Shown one piece after another: positions 49,669 to 59,435 of a stretch of 64,000 bases of DNA. A program made the translations under genes and the position numbers. The first letter of the stretch is position 1, and every line of letters begins with the position of its first letter. A model generated the notes under the pieces. It ran no database searches and was not told the origin of the DNA. It saw only the letters and a program-made list of their open reading frames with translations. The DNA is from Streptomyces monomycini (GTDB lineage: Bacteria > Actinomycetota > Actinomycetes > Streptomycetales > Streptomycetaceae), in the NCBI RefSeq assembly GCF_022271435.1, contig NZ_JAFIQY010000040.1, positions 1 to 64,000 of the forward strand. Direction: 5' to 3'.

Positions 49669-50426
49669 GCCGACGGAGTGGTGCCCAGCGCCCGCCGGAA
49701 CATGGCGGTGAAGGCGCTGGGGGTGGCATAGCCGAGGCCGGTGGCGACGGAGGTGACCGGCGTCCCCCTGGCCAGCAGCGTGACCGCGTGGACGAGCCTG
49801 GCCTGCTGCACCCAGCGGGCCGGGCTCATCCCCGTGGCGGCGGCGAACCTGCGGTGCAGGCTGCGCGTGCTCAGATGGGCGCGGGCCGCGGCGTACGGGG
49901 TCGTCCAGTCCTCGCCGGGGCTGCGCCGGATCGCCGCGCACAGGTCGCGCAGCCGGGGGTCGTCCGGGGCGGGCAGGTGCAGGGCCGGTACGGGGCGCGG
50001 CGCGAGTTCGTGCAGGAGCAGGTTCATCACCGTGCCGTCGCGGCCCCGTACGTCGTACTCCACCGGAAGCCGGGTGGCCTCGTCGATCAGCTCCCGCAGC
50101 AGCGGGGAGACCGAGACGACGGTGGGGGCGTCGGGCAGCCGCCAGGCGGACTGCGGCTCGATGTAGAGGGTGCGCATGGCGACCGCGCCCGCGCAGGTCA
50201 TCGCGTGGGTCAGCCCGGCGGGCACCCACACGCCACGGGTGGCCGGCACCACCCACACGCCGTGACCGGTGGCCACCGAGATGGCGCCGGTGGTGCCGTA
50301 GATCAGCTGCGCCCTGAGGTGCCGGTGATCGGGGATGTGGTGGCCGTCGGGCAGGTCACGGGCCATCGCGGCGACCGGCCGGGGCACCTGCTGGTAGTCG
50401 TCCCGGTCCTCGCTCTTGCCGTACAC
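49650..50426 (-). CDS. AraC-family transcriptional regulator with cupin domain
   Basis: The 258-aa regulator has an N-terminal cupin-like ligand domain ('HHIPDHRHLRAQLIYGTTG' near residue 30) and two C-terminal AraC helix-turn-helices ('HLSTRSLHRRFAAATGMSPARWVQQ' region, 'PVTSVATGLGYATPSAFTAMFRRALG' region). GTG 50426 has GAGG 4 bases upstream. It is divergent from the MFS gene at 50530 and probably regulates it. Confidence 0.88.
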   Translation of the reverse strand: MYGKSEDRDDYQQVPRPVAAMARDLPDGHHIPDHRHLRAQLIYGTTGAISVATGHGVWVVPATRGVWVPAGLTHAMTCAGAVAMRTLYIEPQSAWRLPDAPTVVSVSPLLRELIDEATRLPVEYDVRGRDGTVMNLLLHELAPRPVPALHLPAPDDPRLRDLCAAIRRSPGEDWTTPYAAARAHLSTRSLHRRFAAATGMSPARWVQQARLVHAVTLLARGTPVTSVATGLGYATPSAFTAMFRRALGTTPSAYFAGA

Positions 50427-50462
50427 GCCGCCTCGCCTCCCGCCTGCTTCCCCGTCTGGCAC

Positions 50463-50476
50463 GTTCTCGACAGAAC
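50463..50476. promoter_or_regulatory. Short palindrome GTTCT-N4-AGAAC between AraC and MFS genes
   Basis: It is a perfect 5-bp inverted repeat lying in the divergent promoter region, 54 bp before the MFS start. It may be a regulator site. Confidence 0.3.
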
Positions 50477-50529
50477 CTGGCACTCCCGCACAAGCCTGCC
50501 ACGCCCGCCCCGGCCTAGCGTCGGCTCAT

Positions 50530-51762
50530 GTGATCGAACCAGCTTCCGCTCCCCCGCGCACCGACCGCCCGCCCCGCTCCGGCCTGACCCGTCCGACGGC
50601 CCTGCTGCTCGCCGCCACCAGCGCCGTCACCGCCGCCAACGTCTACCTGAACCAGCCGCTGCTGGGCGCCGCCGCCCACTCCTTCGGGGTGGCCCCGGAC
50701 GTCCTCGGCGCGGTGCCCACCGCCACCCAGCTCGGCTACGCGGCGGGCATCCTGCTGCTCGTCCCGGCGGGCGACAGCCACGACCGGCGGCGGCTGATCC
50801 TGGGCCTCGGTGCGGCGTCCGCGCTCGCCCTCGCCGCCTGTGCGCTCGCGCCCAGCGTGACCTGGCTGGTGGTGGCCGGCTTCGCGGTCGGCCTGCTCTC
50901 GCCCGTACCGCAGCTCATCACGCCGCTCGCGGTGGCCCTGGCCGCCGGCGGTGGCAACGCCGACCGGGGCCGGGTCGTCGGCACCGTACAGGCCGGCCTG
51001 CTGGTCGGGGTGCTCGCGTCCCGCGCGTACTCGGGGGCGCTGGCGGAGCAGGTGGGCTGGCGGGCGGTGTTCGGCTGCTCGTGCGTCCTGACGCTGCTGA
51101 CCGTGCTGGTCCTGAGCCGGGCCCTGCCCCGCGTCCCGGCGGCCGCGGCCGCCTCGTACCGCTCGACGCTCGCCTCGCTGCCACGGCTGTTCGCCGCCCA
51201 CCCGCCGGTCCGGCGGATCACCGTGTCCGGCGCGCTGGTGGGGATCGCGTTCGGCGCGTTCTGGACGACCCTGACGTTCCTGCTGGAGGGCGAGTACGGG
51301 TACGGGTCGACCGAGATCGGCCTGTTCGGGCTGGTGGCCGCCGCGAGCGCGCTGGCCTCCCCGTACGCCGGACGGCTGGCCGACCGGCTCGGGCGGCGCG
51401 GCGCGCTCGCGGCGCTGATCGGCCTGGTGATCGCGGGCTGGCTGCTCCTGCTGCCGGGCGGCGGCTCGCTCTGGTGGCTGCTGGCGGGCGTGATCGTGCT
51501 GGACGTCGGGGTCTGGGGCAGCCAGGCCGCCTCGCAGACGTCACTGTTCAGCCTCGACCCGGCCGTGCACAGCCGCCTGAACACCCTCTACTTCACCCTG
51601 CGCTTCTCCGGCATCGCCGTCGGATCGCTGGCCGGCACGGTGGCCTGGTCGGGCGGCGGCTGGCCCGCCGTGGTGATCACCGGGACCACCACGGCGCTCG
51701 CCGGGCTGTGCGTCGCGGCCGGCCCCGACCGCTTCCCGTTCCGCCGCCGCGGTCGGTCCTGA
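50530..51762 (+). CDS. MFS transporter
   Basis: The 410-aa product (from GTG 50530) has about 12 hydrophobic segments, 'PAGDSHDRRRLILG' in place of motif A, and 'ADRLGRRGALAAL' in the second half. It resembles the Bcr/CmlA-like and YdeE-type exporters in general layout. TAGCGT (50516-50521) ends 8 bases before the start, with no ribosome site, so a leaderless start is likely. The region coding for its last 12 residues is repeated 98 bp downstream. Confidence 0.82.
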   Translation: MIEPASAPPRTDRPPRSGLTRPTALLLAATSAVTAANVYLNQPLLGAAAHSFGVAPDVLGAVPTATQLGYAAGILLLVPAGDSHDRRRLILGLGAASALALAACALAPSVTWLVVAGFAVGLLSPVPQLITPLAVALAAGGGNADRGRVVGTVQAGLLVGVLASRAYSGALAEQVGWRAVFGCSCVLTLLTVLVLSRALPRVPAAAAASYRSTLASLPRLFAAHPPVRRITVSGALVGIAFGAFWTTLTFLLEGEYGYGSTEIGLFGLVAAASALASPYAGRLADRLGRRGALAALIGLVIAGWLLLLPGGGSLWWLLAGVIVLDVGVWGSQAASQTSLFSLDPAVHSRLNTLYFTLRFSGIAVGSLAGTVAWSGGGWPAVVITGTTTALAGLCVAAGPDRFPFRRRGRS

Positions 51763-51863
51763 CCGTCACCCCGTCACCGCGGCCAGTGCTGACCGCTTCG
51801 CACCCCGTCATCGCAGCCGTTCCCGACCGCTTCCCGCTCCGCCGCCGCGGTCAGTCCTGACCG
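51727..51863. repeat. 39-bp direct repeat at the MFS/corC junction
   Basis: 51727-51765 and 51825-51863 are 39-bp copies with two differences. The first copy contains the last codons and stop of the MFS gene; the second contains the stop of corC on the other strand. A partial third copy ('gaccgcttcg') lies between. Confidence 0.8.
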
Positions 51864-53167
51864 GCCGCGCCGTCGTCGCCCCTGACCGGCTCGCACAGCA
51901 CCGTGACGATCTTGTTGCGGCGGCCGGCCGGAGCCTCCGCGGTCAGCCGCAGCGCCTTCGGCGAGAGCGCGGACGCGTTCTCGCTGAGGTCGATCTCGGC
52001 CGTGGCACCCGCGATCGGCACCCGGCCCAGATGCTTGGCGAGCAGCCCGCCGACCGTCTCCACGTCCTCGTCGTCCAGCTCCGCGAAGCCGTACAGCTCA
52101 CCGAGGTCGCCGATGTCCAGCCGCGCGGTCACCCGGTAGCGCCCGTCGCCCAGGTCCTCCACGGGCGGCAGCTCCCGGTCGTACTCGTCGGTGATCTCGC
52201 CGACGATCTCCTCCAGGATGTCCTCGATCGTCACGATGCCGGCCGTACCGCCGTACTCGTCGATGACCACCGCGACGTGATTGCGGTCCTGCTGCATCTC
52301 GCGCAGCAGGTCGCCGGCGTTCTTCGTGTCGGGCACGAAGACGGCGGGCCGCATCGCCGTGGAGACCAGCTCGGTCTCCGCGTCCCGGCTGATGTGCACC
52401 TTGCGGGCCAGGTCCTTCACGTACACGACGCCCACCACGTCGTCCTCGTTCTCGCCGGTCACCGGGATACGGGAGAACCCGGAGCGCAGCGCGAGGGTCA
52501 GCGCCTGGCGGATGGTCTTGAACCGCTCGACCGAGATCAGGTCCGTCCGCGGCACCATCACCTCCCGCACCAGGGTGTCGCCGAGCTGGAAGACGGAGTG
52601 GACCATACGGCGCTCCTCGTCCTCGATCAGCGACTCCTTCTCCGCGAGGTCCACCAGCGAGCGCAGCTCGGCCTCGGAGGCGAAGGGGCCCTGGCGGAAG
52701 CCCTTGCCCGGGGTCAGCGCGTTGCCCAGCAGGATCAGCAGCCGCGGGATCGGCCCCATGATCCGGGCCAGCGGCAGCAGCACGTACGCCGCGGCGGTGG
52801 CGGTGTTCAGCGGATGCTGGCGGCCGATCGTACGAGGAGAGACGCCCACCGCGACGTACGAGACCAGCACCATCACCGCGATGGCCACAGTCAGCGCCTG
52901 CCACGTCTGCTCGAAGGAGCGCAGACAGGCGTACGTCACCAGCACCCCGGCCGCCATCTCGCAGCCGACGCGCACCAGCAGCGCGACATTCAGATAGCGC
53001 ACGGGATCGGCGGCGACGGCGGCCAGCTTCGCGCTGCCCCGCCGCCCCGACCGCACGGCTTCCTCGGCACGGAAGCTGGTCGTACGGGCGAGCCCCGCCT
53101 CGGCACACGCCGCGAGCCACGCGACGACGACGAGCAGGACCGCGACCGCGATCAGCTGGGTGGTCAC
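51851..53167 (-). CDS. corC: CorC/HlyC-family (CNNM-like) protein
   Basis: The 438-aa protein has an N-terminal DUF21 membrane domain (about residues 1-150, four hydrophobic segments), a CBS pair ('[14 protein letters not shown]' and '[17 protein letters not shown]'), and a C-terminal CorC/HlyC domain ('[21 protein letters not shown]' region). The family is linked to magnesium/cobalt export. GTG 53167 has GGGAG 7 bases upstream. It follows ybeY by 14 bp in the phoH-ybeY-corC order. Confidence 0.93.
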   Translation of the reverse strand: MTTQLIAVAVLLVVVAWLAACAEAGLARTTSFRAEEAVRSGRRGSAKLAAVAADPVRYLNVALLVRVGCEMAAGVLVTYACLRSFEQTWQALTVAIAVMVLVSYVAVGVSPRTIGRQHPLNTATAAAYVLLPLARIMGPIPRLLILLGNALTPGKGFRQGPFASEAELRSLVDLAEKESLIEDEERRMVHSVFQLGDTLVREVMVPRTDLISVERFKTIRQALTLALRSGFSRIPVTGENEDDVVGVVYVKDLARKVHISRDAETELVSTAMRPAVFVPDTKNAGDLLREMQQDRNHVAVVIDEYGGTAGIVTIEDILEEIVGEITDEYDRELPPVEDLGDGRYRVTARLDIGDLGELYGFAELDDEDVETVGGLLAKHLGRVPIAGATAEIDLSENASALSPKALRLTAEAPAGRRNKIVTVLCEPVRGDDGAAGQD

Positions 53168-53181
53168 CGGATCTCCCGCCG

Positions 53182-53679
53182 TCAGGTGACGGTCGGGGCC
53201 GGCGACGGACCCGTCAGCCCGCGCTCGGCACGCCAGCCGTCGACGATCGCCGCCTGGAGGCCGAACATCTCGGCCTTCTCCGAAGGCTCCTCGTGGTCGT
53301 ACCCGAGCAGGTGCAGGACGCCGTGCACGGTCAGCAGCTGGAGCTCCTCGTCCATGCTGTGCCCGGTCGGCGCCTCCTCCCCCTGCTTCTTGGCGACCTC
53401 CGGGCAGAGCACGATGTCACCGAGGAGCCCCTGCGGGGGCTCCTCGTCGTCCTTGGCCGGCGGACGCAGCTCGTCCATCGGGAAGGACATGACATCGGTC
53501 GGACCCGGCAGGTCCATCCACTGGAGGTGGAGCTGTTCCATGGCGTCGGCGTCGACGACGATGACCGACAGCTCGGAAAGCGGGTGGATACGCATCCGGG
53601 CCACGGCGTAGCGGGCGACGTCCAGGATCGCCTGCTCGTCGATGTCCGTTCCGGACTCGTTGTTGACGTCGATCGACAT
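53182..53679 (-). CDS. ybeY: Endoribonuclease YbeY
   Basis: The 165-aa metalloenzyme acts in 16S rRNA 3'-end maturation. Its zinc site '[11 protein letters not shown]' (H-x3-H-x5-H) is complete, and '[12 protein letters not shown]' is a conserved motif. ATG 53679 lies 20 bp after phoH on the same strand. Confidence 0.96.
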   Translation of the reverse strand: MSIDVNNESGTDIDEQAILDVARYAVARMRIHPLSELSVIVVDADAMEQLHLQWMDLPGPTDVMSFPMDELRPPAKDDEEPPQGLLGDIVLCPEVAKKQGEEAPTGHSMDEELQLLTVHGVLHLLGYDHEEPSEKAEMFGLQAAIVDGWRAERGLTGPSPAPTVT

Positions 53680-53699
53680 GTGGTGCTGCTTCTCGTTTC

Positions 53700-54728
53700 T
53701 CAGGTGCGCCGGCCGTTGTGGCTGTTCTGGCCGTTCTGGCTGTCGTACTTCTCGTACGCATCGACAATACGGCCGACGAGCTTGTGCCGGACGACGTCCT
53801 GGCTGCTGAGCCGCGAGAAGTGCACGTCGTCCAGTCCCTCCAGGATCTCCTGGACCTGCCGCAGCCCGCTCTTCGTACCGCCCGGGAGGTCGATCTGCGT
53901 GACGTCACCGGTGATGACGATCTTCGAGTCGAACCCGAGGCGGGTGAGGAACATCTTCATCTGCTCGGGGCTGGTGTTCTGCGCCTCGTCGAGGATGATG
54001 AAGGCGTCATTAAGCGTACGTCCCCGCATATATGCGAGCGGCGCCACCTCGATCGTCCCCGCCGCCATCAGCCGCGGGATCGAGTCCGGGTCGAGCATGT
54101 CGTGCAGGGCGTCGTACAGCGGGCGCAGATACGGGTCGATCTTCTCGTAGAGGGTGCCGGGGAGGAAGCCCAGGCGTTCGCCGGCCTCGACGGCGGGGCG
54201 GGTCAGGATGATGCGGTTGACCTGCTTGGACTGCAGGGCCTGGACCGCCTTGGCCATGGCGAGGTAGGTCTTGCCCGTGCCGGCGGGACCGATGCCGAAG
54301 ACGACCGTGTGGTGGTCGATGGCGTCGACGTAGCGCTTCTGGTTCAGGGTCTTGGGTCGGATGGTGCGGCCGCGGTTGGAGAGGATGTTCTGGGTGAGCA
54401 CCTCGGCGGGGGTCTCGCTCGTCGCGCCCTCGCCGTCCGCCGCCGAGCGCAGCATGGCGATGGAGCGTTCCACCCCGTCCTCGGTCATCGGCTGGCCGGT
54501 GCGCAGCACCAGCATCATCTCGTCGAAGAGGCGCTGGACGAGGGCGACTTCCGCGGGGTCGCCGGTCGCCCGGATCTCGTTGCCCCGGACATGGATGTCG
54601 GTGGCCGGGAAGGCGTTCTCGATGACCCGCAGCAGGGCGTCTCCGGACCCCAGGACCGTCACCATCGGGTGCTTGGCGGGGACGGTGAACTGGGCGTGCG
54701 CCTGCGGTCGTGTAGGTGTCTGAGTCAT
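53700..54728 (-). CDS. phoH: PhoH-family ATPase (PhoL)
   Basis: The 342-aa protein has Walker A '[13 protein letters not shown]', Walker B '[15 protein letters not shown]', and '[16 protein letters not shown]', the PhoH core, preceded by a KH-like N-terminal domain. In bacteria with the phoH-ybeY pair it acts with YbeY in RNA metabolism. ATG 54728 is preferred (AGAGAG eight bases upstream); ATG 54752 is possible. Confidence 0.95.
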   Translation of the reverse strand: MTQTPTRPQAHAQFTVPAKHPMVTVLGSGDALLRVIENAFPATDIHVRGNEIRATGDPAEVALVQRLFDEMMLVLRTGQPMTEDGVERSIAMLRSAADGEGATSETPAEVLTQNILSNRGRTIRPKTLNQKRYVDAIDHHTVVFGIGPAGTGKTYLAMAKAVQALQSKQVNRIILTRPAVEAGERLGFLPGTLYEKIDPYLRPLYDALHDMLDPDSIPRLMAAGTIEVAPLAYMRGRTLNDAFIILDEAQNTSPEQMKMFLTRLGFDSKIVITGDVTQIDLPGGTKSGLRQVQEILEGLDDVHFSRLSSQDVVRHKLVGRIVDAYEKYDSQNGQNSHNGRRT

Positions 54729-54957
54729 GGGCCGGCTCTCTGGCCTGCTCATCCCCCATTCGTTGCGCTGCAAAGACGGTGCCCGGCAGCTCGGCTCCTT
54801 GGGACACCCAGGGTACGACGGTGCACTGACAAGCCCGAAGCCTTTTCCGGCGTTCTCCTGTTCTCGTGTTCCTCCGGTGACGGAGTGCGCACGGGCGCGC
54901 GTTCCGCGGTTGGCCGGCCGTTCACGCGGGGCGCGCGGCACCGCCGCACGCGGGCTC

Positions 54958-56172
54958 TCACGCGGGGCGGCGGAAGCCGAGCGTCGGGAGGGCGCGGGCC
55001 AGCGGCCAGGTGCGGTCCGCGGTGGGCAGCAGGGCGTCCAGGAAGGCGTAGCGGCGGCGCAGCGCGGCCGCGTCCTGGGCGCAGGCCGCCGAGGTGGCGC
55101 AGCCGTCCGGGGGGCGTCCGTACGCCTCCGCCCGCACGACGCGCTGCCACCAGGCGGCGATCTCCACCCAGCCCGGCGCGGACAGCGAGCCGCCGAATTC
55201 CTGTACGGAGAGGGCGGCGGTCAGTCCGGCGAAGGCGAGCCGGTCGGCCAGCGGCCAGCCGGCCAGTGAGCCGGTGACGAAGCCCGCCACGAAGACGTCG
55301 CCGGCGCCGGTCGGGTCCATGGCCTCCACCGCGATGGCGGGCACCTCGGCGGTCTCGCCGGTGCGCCCGTCGACCGCGTACGCGCCCTCGGCGCCCAGGG
55401 TGACCACGGCGATCGGCACCCGGTCGGCCAGCTTGCGCGCGGCGGCGCGCGGGCAGTCCAGGCGGGTGTAGCGCATGGCCTCCTCCGCGTTAGGCAGGAA
55501 GGCCTCGCAGTGCTCCAGTTCGGCGAGGTCGGCCGGGTCCCAGCGGCCGGAGTCGTCCCAGCCCACGTCGGCGAAGACGCGGCTGCCGCGGCGGGCCGCG
55601 CAGCCGAGCCAGCCCTCGGGGCGGCCCGGCTCCAGCGAGGCGACACAGGCCCGGGACGGCGGCGGGCAGCCCGGCGCGTGCTTGCCGTCGAAGGCGGTGC
55701 GGGCGGGGCCGCTGGGCGCTTCGTGGCCGTGCGAGACCATGGTGCGCTCGCCCTCGTACGCCATGGAGACGGTGACGGGTGAGTGCCAGCCCGCGACGGT
55801 GCGGGACAGCGACAGGTCGACGTGTTCGCCGCGCTCCAGCGCCTCCCAGCAGTACTCGCCGTACATGTCGTCGCCGAAGGCCGCGGCGAGCGAGGTGCGC
55901 AGGCCGAGGCGGGCCAGCGCGGTGGCCATGTTGGCGACGCCGCCGGGGCTGGAGCCCATGCCGCGGGCCCAGGACTCCGTGCCGCGTACCGGGGCGGAGT
56001 CCAGGCCGGTGAAGATGATGTCCAGGAAGACCGTGCCGGTGAGGTACACGTCGGTGGCCGGATCGCCTCCGGTCCGTACGGCGGCCAGGGGGTCGAGCGC
56101 GGGCGCGGGGCCCGGCGGGACGTGACCGGCCGGGCCGTTGCCCGGGGTCCGCTGGACATCGTGTGCGCTCAC
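54958..56172 (-). CDS. PfkB-family carbohydrate kinase
   Basis: The 404-aa kinase has the first signature 'SSPGGVANMATALARLG' and the second 'MDPTGAGDVFVAGF' with the catalytic Asp. 'VYLTGTVFLDIIFTGL' starts the fold. GTG 56172 has GAGGGG 7 bases upstream. It is divergent (66 bp) from a GH4 phospho-glycosidase gene, so a phosphorylated sugar is likely shared. The C-terminal ~70 residues beyond the fold contain four Cys and have no match I recognise. Confidence 0.9.
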   Translation of the reverse strand: MSAHDVQRTPGNGPAGHVPPGPAPALDPLAAVRTGGDPATDVYLTGTVFLDIIFTGLDSAPVRGTESWARGMGSSPGGVANMATALARLGLRTSLAAAFGDDMYGEYCWEALERGEHVDLSLSRTVAGWHSPVTVSMAYEGERTMVSHGHEAPSGPARTAFDGKHAPGCPPPSRACVASLEPGRPEGWLGCAARRGSRVFADVGWDDSGRWDPADLAELEHCEAFLPNAEEAMRYTRLDCPRAAARKLADRVPIAVVTLGAEGAYAVDGRTGETAEVPAIAVEAMDPTGAGDVFVAGFVTGSLAGWPLADRLAFAGLTAALSVQEFGGSLSAPGWVEIAAWWQRVVRAEAYGRPPDGCATSAACAQDAAALRRRYAFLDALLPTADRTWPLARALPTLGFRRPA

Positions 56173-56238
56173 CGTGCCTGCCCCTCTCATCCGTGCGCGT
56201 GACGCCAGTCTGCCCGATGCTGGGGTACGTTCCGGCCC

Positions 56239-57576
56239 ATGAGGCTCACGATTTTGGGCGGCGGGGGTTTCCGGGTACCGCTCGTGCACCGCGCGCTCCT
56301 GGACGATCCCGCGCAGGCCGTCACCGAAGTGACCCTGTACGACACCGATCAGCGGCGGGTGGCCGTCATCGCCTCCGTGCTGGCCCGGCAGGCCGAGCGG
56401 CGGGCCGGGCCGGGCCGGCCGTCCCCCGTCCGCGTACGGGTCGCCGCGTCGCTCGACGACGCGCTGCGCGGCACCGACTTCGTCTTCTCCGCGATCCGCG
56501 TCGGCGGCACCGCGGGGCGGATCGCGGACGAGCGGATTCCGCTGGACGCGGGGGTGCTGGGGCAGGAGACGGTGGGGGCGGGCGGTGTGCTGTACGGGCT
56601 GCGCACGGTGCCCGTCGCGCTGCACATCGCGGAGCGGGTGGCGGCGCTGGCGCCGGACGCCTGGGTCGTCAACTTCACCAATCCGGCCGGGATCGTCACC
56701 GAGGCGATGGCGCAGGTGCTGGGCGATCGGGTGATCGGTATCTGTGACTCGCCGGTCGGGCTGGTGCGGCGCGCCGCGCGCGCGGCGGGCGCCGATCCGG
56801 ACCGGGTGACGTACGACTACGTGGGTCTCAACCACCTGGGCTGGCTGCGCTCGTTGACCGCGGAGGACGGCACGGACCTGCTGAAGGGCCTGCTGTCGGA
56901 TGCCGATGCGCTCACCTCGTTCGAGGAGGGCAAGCTGTTCGGAGCCGACTGGCTGCGCGCGCTGGGCTCCATCCCCAACGAGTACCTGCACTACTACTAC
57001 TTCCGCCGCGAGACGCTCGCCTCCGTACGGAACACGTCAGAAACCCGTGGAGAGTTCCTGGACCAGCAGCAGGGCGGCTTCTTCGAGGCGGCCTCCGGCG
57101 TCTCGCCCGAGGAGGCGTACGCGCTCTGGGAGCGCACCCGGCAGGAGCGCGAGGAGACGTACATGGCCCACAGCCGGGAGGCGTCCGGCGGCTGGGAGCG
57201 CGACACCTGTGACATGGAGGAGGGCGGCGGCTACGACCAGGTGGCGCTGGCCGTCATGCGTGCGGTCTCGGGTGACCGGCACGCGCGTCTCATCCTGAAC
57301 GTGCGCAACGGCACGACCGTGCCGCAGCTCGCGCCCGAGGCGATCATCGAGACGGTGTGCGAGGTGGACGCGGACGGCGCGCGGCCGCTGCCGTGCGCGC
57401 CCCTGCGCGAGGATCAGCTGGGGCTGATGCTCCAGGTCAAGGCCGTCGAGCTGGCGACGGTCGAGGCGGCGGAGTTCAAGGACCGGGACGCGGCGCTGCG
57501 CGCGATGGCGCTGCATCCGCTGGTGGATTCCCCGGCGGTGGCCGCCCGCATCCTGGAGCGGGCGGCCACGGACTGA
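56239..57576 (+). CDS. GH4-family 6-phospho-beta-glucosidase
   Basis: The 445-aa enzyme uses NAD+ and a divalent metal. It has the NAD motif 'LTILGGGGFRVP', 'GTAGRIADERIPLDAGVLGQETVGAGG' region, the metal-site 'ICDSPVG' and 'GLNHLGWLRSL', which are GH4 hallmarks. TACGTT ends 7 bases before the ATG at 56239 without a ribosome site. A 19-bp tandem repeat covers its stop. Confidence 0.93.
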   Translation: MRLTILGGGGFRVPLVHRALLDDPAQAVTEVTLYDTDQRRVAVIASVLARQAERRAGPGRPSPVRVRVAASLDDALRGTDFVFSAIRVGGTAGRIADERIPLDAGVLGQETVGAGGVLYGLRTVPVALHIAERVAALAPDAWVVNFTNPAGIVTEAMAQVLGDRVIGICDSPVGLVRRAARAAGADPDRVTYDYVGLNHLGWLRSLTAEDGTDLLKGLLSDADALTSFEEGKLFGADWLRALGSIPNEYLHYYYFRRETLASVRNTSETRGEFLDQQQGGFFEAASGVSPEEAYALWERTRQEREETYMAHSREASGGWERDTCDMEEGGGYDQVALAVMRAVSGDRHARLILNVRNGTTVPQLAPEAIIETVCEVDADGARPLPCAPLREDQLGLMLQVKAVELATVEAAEFKDRDAALRAMALHPLVDSPAVAARILERAATD

Positions 57577-57598
57577 CCCGGCGGCCACGGGCTGACCG
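57561..57598. repeat. 19-bp tandem repeat across the GH4 stop codon
   Basis: 'ggcggccacggactgaccc' (57561-57579) is followed directly by 'ggcggccacgggctgaccg' (57580-57598). The first copy carries the GH4 stop. Confidence 0.7.
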
Positions 57599-57607
57599 GG
57601 CGGGGGC

Positions 57608-58246
57608 TCAGTGCCCCCGCTTCACCCACTCGTCCAGGTGCGGCGCCTCGGCGCCGATCGTCGTCCCGTCGCCGTGTCCGGTACGGACCTCGGTCCGCGG
57701 GGGCAGCGTCAGCAGCCGGTCCCGGATCGAGCCGACGATGGTCGGGAAGTCGGAGAACGACCGGCCGGTGGCGCCGGGGCCGCCCTGGAAGAGGGTGTCG
57801 CCGGTGAAGACCGTGCCGTGTTCCCCCAGGTCCGGTGCGTACAGGCAGACCGCGCCCGGCGCGTGGCCGGGGGTGTGCAGCACGGTCAGGTCGACGCCGG
57901 CGATGGTGAGCACCTGACCGTCCGCCAGTGCCTCCTCCGGTGCCCGGCCCGGGTGGGTCTGCTGCCAGAGCGGCAGGTCGTCCGGGTGCAGGTGGACGGG
58001 GGCGCCGGTGCGGTCGGCGAGGGCCGGGGCCGCGTCGATGTGGTCGTTGTGCGCGTGGGTGCAGATGATGGCGCGCAGCGTACGGCCGTCGAGCGCGGCG
58101 AAGATCGCGTCGGCGTCGTGGGCGGCGTCGATGACGACGGCCTCGATGTCGTCGCCGACGATCCACACGTTGTTGTCGACGTCCCAGGTGCCGCCGTCGA
58201 GCGCGAAGGTGCCGGACGTGACGAGGTGGTCGACGCGGGCCGCCAT
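57608..58246 (-). CDS. MBL-fold hydrolase coupled to mscR
   Basis: The 212-aa protein has the metallo-beta-lactamase motif 'THAHNDHIDA' (HxHxDH), 'HTPGHAPG' and 'FTGDTLF', as in glyoxalase II. Its ATG (58244-58246) overlaps the mscR stop (ATGA). In actinobacteria this partner of MscR probably hydrolyses S-formylmycothiol or a related thioester. Confidence 0.92.
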   Translation of the reverse strand: MAARVDHLVTSGTFALDGGTWDVDNNVWIVGDDIEAVVIDAAHDADAIFAALDGRTLRAIICTHAHNDHIDAAPALADRTGAPVHLHPDDLPLWQQTHPGRAPEEALADGQVLTIAGVDLTVLHTPGHAPGAVCLYAPDLGEHGTVFTGDTLFQGGPGATGRSFSDFPTIVGSIRDRLLTLPPRTEVRTGHGDGTTIGAEAPHLDEWVKRGH

Positions 58247-59331
58247 CAGAGCGTCACCACCGAACGCAGCACGTCGCCCTGGTGCATCCGCTCGAACGCC
58301 TGCTCGATGCCGTCGATGCCGATGGTCTCCGTGACGAAGCCCGCCAGGTCGATCCGGCCCTGCTGGTGCAGGTCGACCAGCATCGGGAAGTCGCGGGACG
58401 GCAGGCAGTCGCCGTACCAGGACGACTTCAGCGCGCCGCCCCGGCCGAACACGTCCAGCAGCGGCAGCTCCAGCTTCATCTCCGGCGTCGGCACGCCGAC
58501 CAGGACCACCGTGCCGGCCAGGTCGCGGGCGTAGAACGCCTGCCGGTAGGTCTCCGGGCGGCCCACCGCGTCGATCACCACGTCGGCGCCGAAGCCGCCG
58601 GTCAGCTCGCGGATCGCCTCGACGGGGTCGGCGGCGCGCGAGTTCACGGTGTGGGTGGCGCCCATCGTCTTGGCCATGGAGAGCTTGCGGTCCTCCACGT
58701 CCACGGCGATGATCCGCGCCGCGCCGGCCAGCCGGGCGCCGGCGATCGCCGCGTCACCCACGCCGCCGCAGCCGATCACCGCGACGGTGTCGCCGCGGCT
58801 CACGGCGCCCGTGTTGATCGCCGCGCCGATGCCGGCCATCACGCCGCAGCCCAGCAGCCCGGCCACGGCGGGCGACACCTCGGGATCGACCTTGGTGCAC
58901 TGTCCGGCCGCGACCAGCGTCTTGTCGGCGAACGCGCCGATGCCGAGGGCGGGGGTCAGCTCCGTGCCGTCCTTCAGCGTCATCTTCTGCCGCGCGTTGT
59001 GGGTGTCGAAACAGTACTGCGGCCGTCCGCGCTTGCAGGCGCGGCACTTGCCGCACACCGCACGCCAGTTGAGGATGACGAAGTCCCCGGGCTCGACGTC
59101 GGTCACGCCCGCCCCGACGGACTCCACGACGCCCGCCGCCTCGTGCCCGAGCAGGAACGGGAACTCGTCGTTGATCCCGCCCTGCTTGTAGTGCAGGTCC
59201 GTGTGGCACACCCCGCACGCCTGCACCTTCACCACGGCCTCGCCCGGTCCGGGATCCGGCACCAGGATGGTCTCCAGCCGCACCGGCTCGTTCTTCCCCG
59301 GCGCGATGACGCCGCGCACTTCCTGTGCCAT
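58246..59331 (-). CDS. mscR: S-(hydroxymethyl)mycothiol dehydrogenase
   Basis: The 361-aa zinc-dependent medium-chain alcohol dehydrogenase oxidises the formaldehyde-mycothiol adduct. It has '[17 protein letters not shown]' with the catalytic Cys, '[12 protein letters not shown]', the structural-zinc Cys cluster '[15 protein letters not shown]', and NAD motif '[14 protein letters not shown]'. '[16 protein letters not shown]' is typical of MscR. ATG 59331 has GGAGGGAG upstream. Confidence 0.93.
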   Translation of the reverse strand: MAQEVRGVIAPGKNEPVRLETILVPDPGPGEAVVKVQACGVCHTDLHYKQGGINDEFPFLLGHEAAGVVESVGAGVTDVEPGDFVILNWRAVCGKCRACKRGRPQYCFDTHNARQKMTLKDGTELTPALGIGAFADKTLVAAGQCTKVDPEVSPAVAGLLGCGVMAGIGAAINTGAVSRGDTVAVIGCGGVGDAAIAGARLAGAARIIAVDVEDRKLSMAKTMGATHTVNSRAADPVEAIRELTGGFGADVVIDAVGRPETYRQAFYARDLAGTVVLVGVPTPEMKLELPLLDVFGRGGALKSSWYGDCLPSRDFPMLVDLHQQGRIDLAGFVTETIGIDGIEQAFERMHQGDVLRSVVTL

Positions 59332-59435
59332 CGGGACAGCTCCCTCCAAAGATCACGTACGGGATGAATACGGTACGCGTCCCCGGCGCCGGAAGCGCCG
59401 GTGCGTGGGTGCTCCGGGCGGTCACGGGGCGCCGC

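Noticed and set aside
47535-51860. 1441-codon plus-strand frame across several genes
   Set aside because: It is Arg/Pro/Gly-rich and overlaps XRE, MFS, AraC and MFS genes with strong family motifs in other frames.
54958-56991. Extended start of the PfkB gene to 56991
   Set aside because: The extension is antisense to the GH4 gene and of low-complexity composition; GTG 56172 has a good ribosome site and family-like N-terminus.
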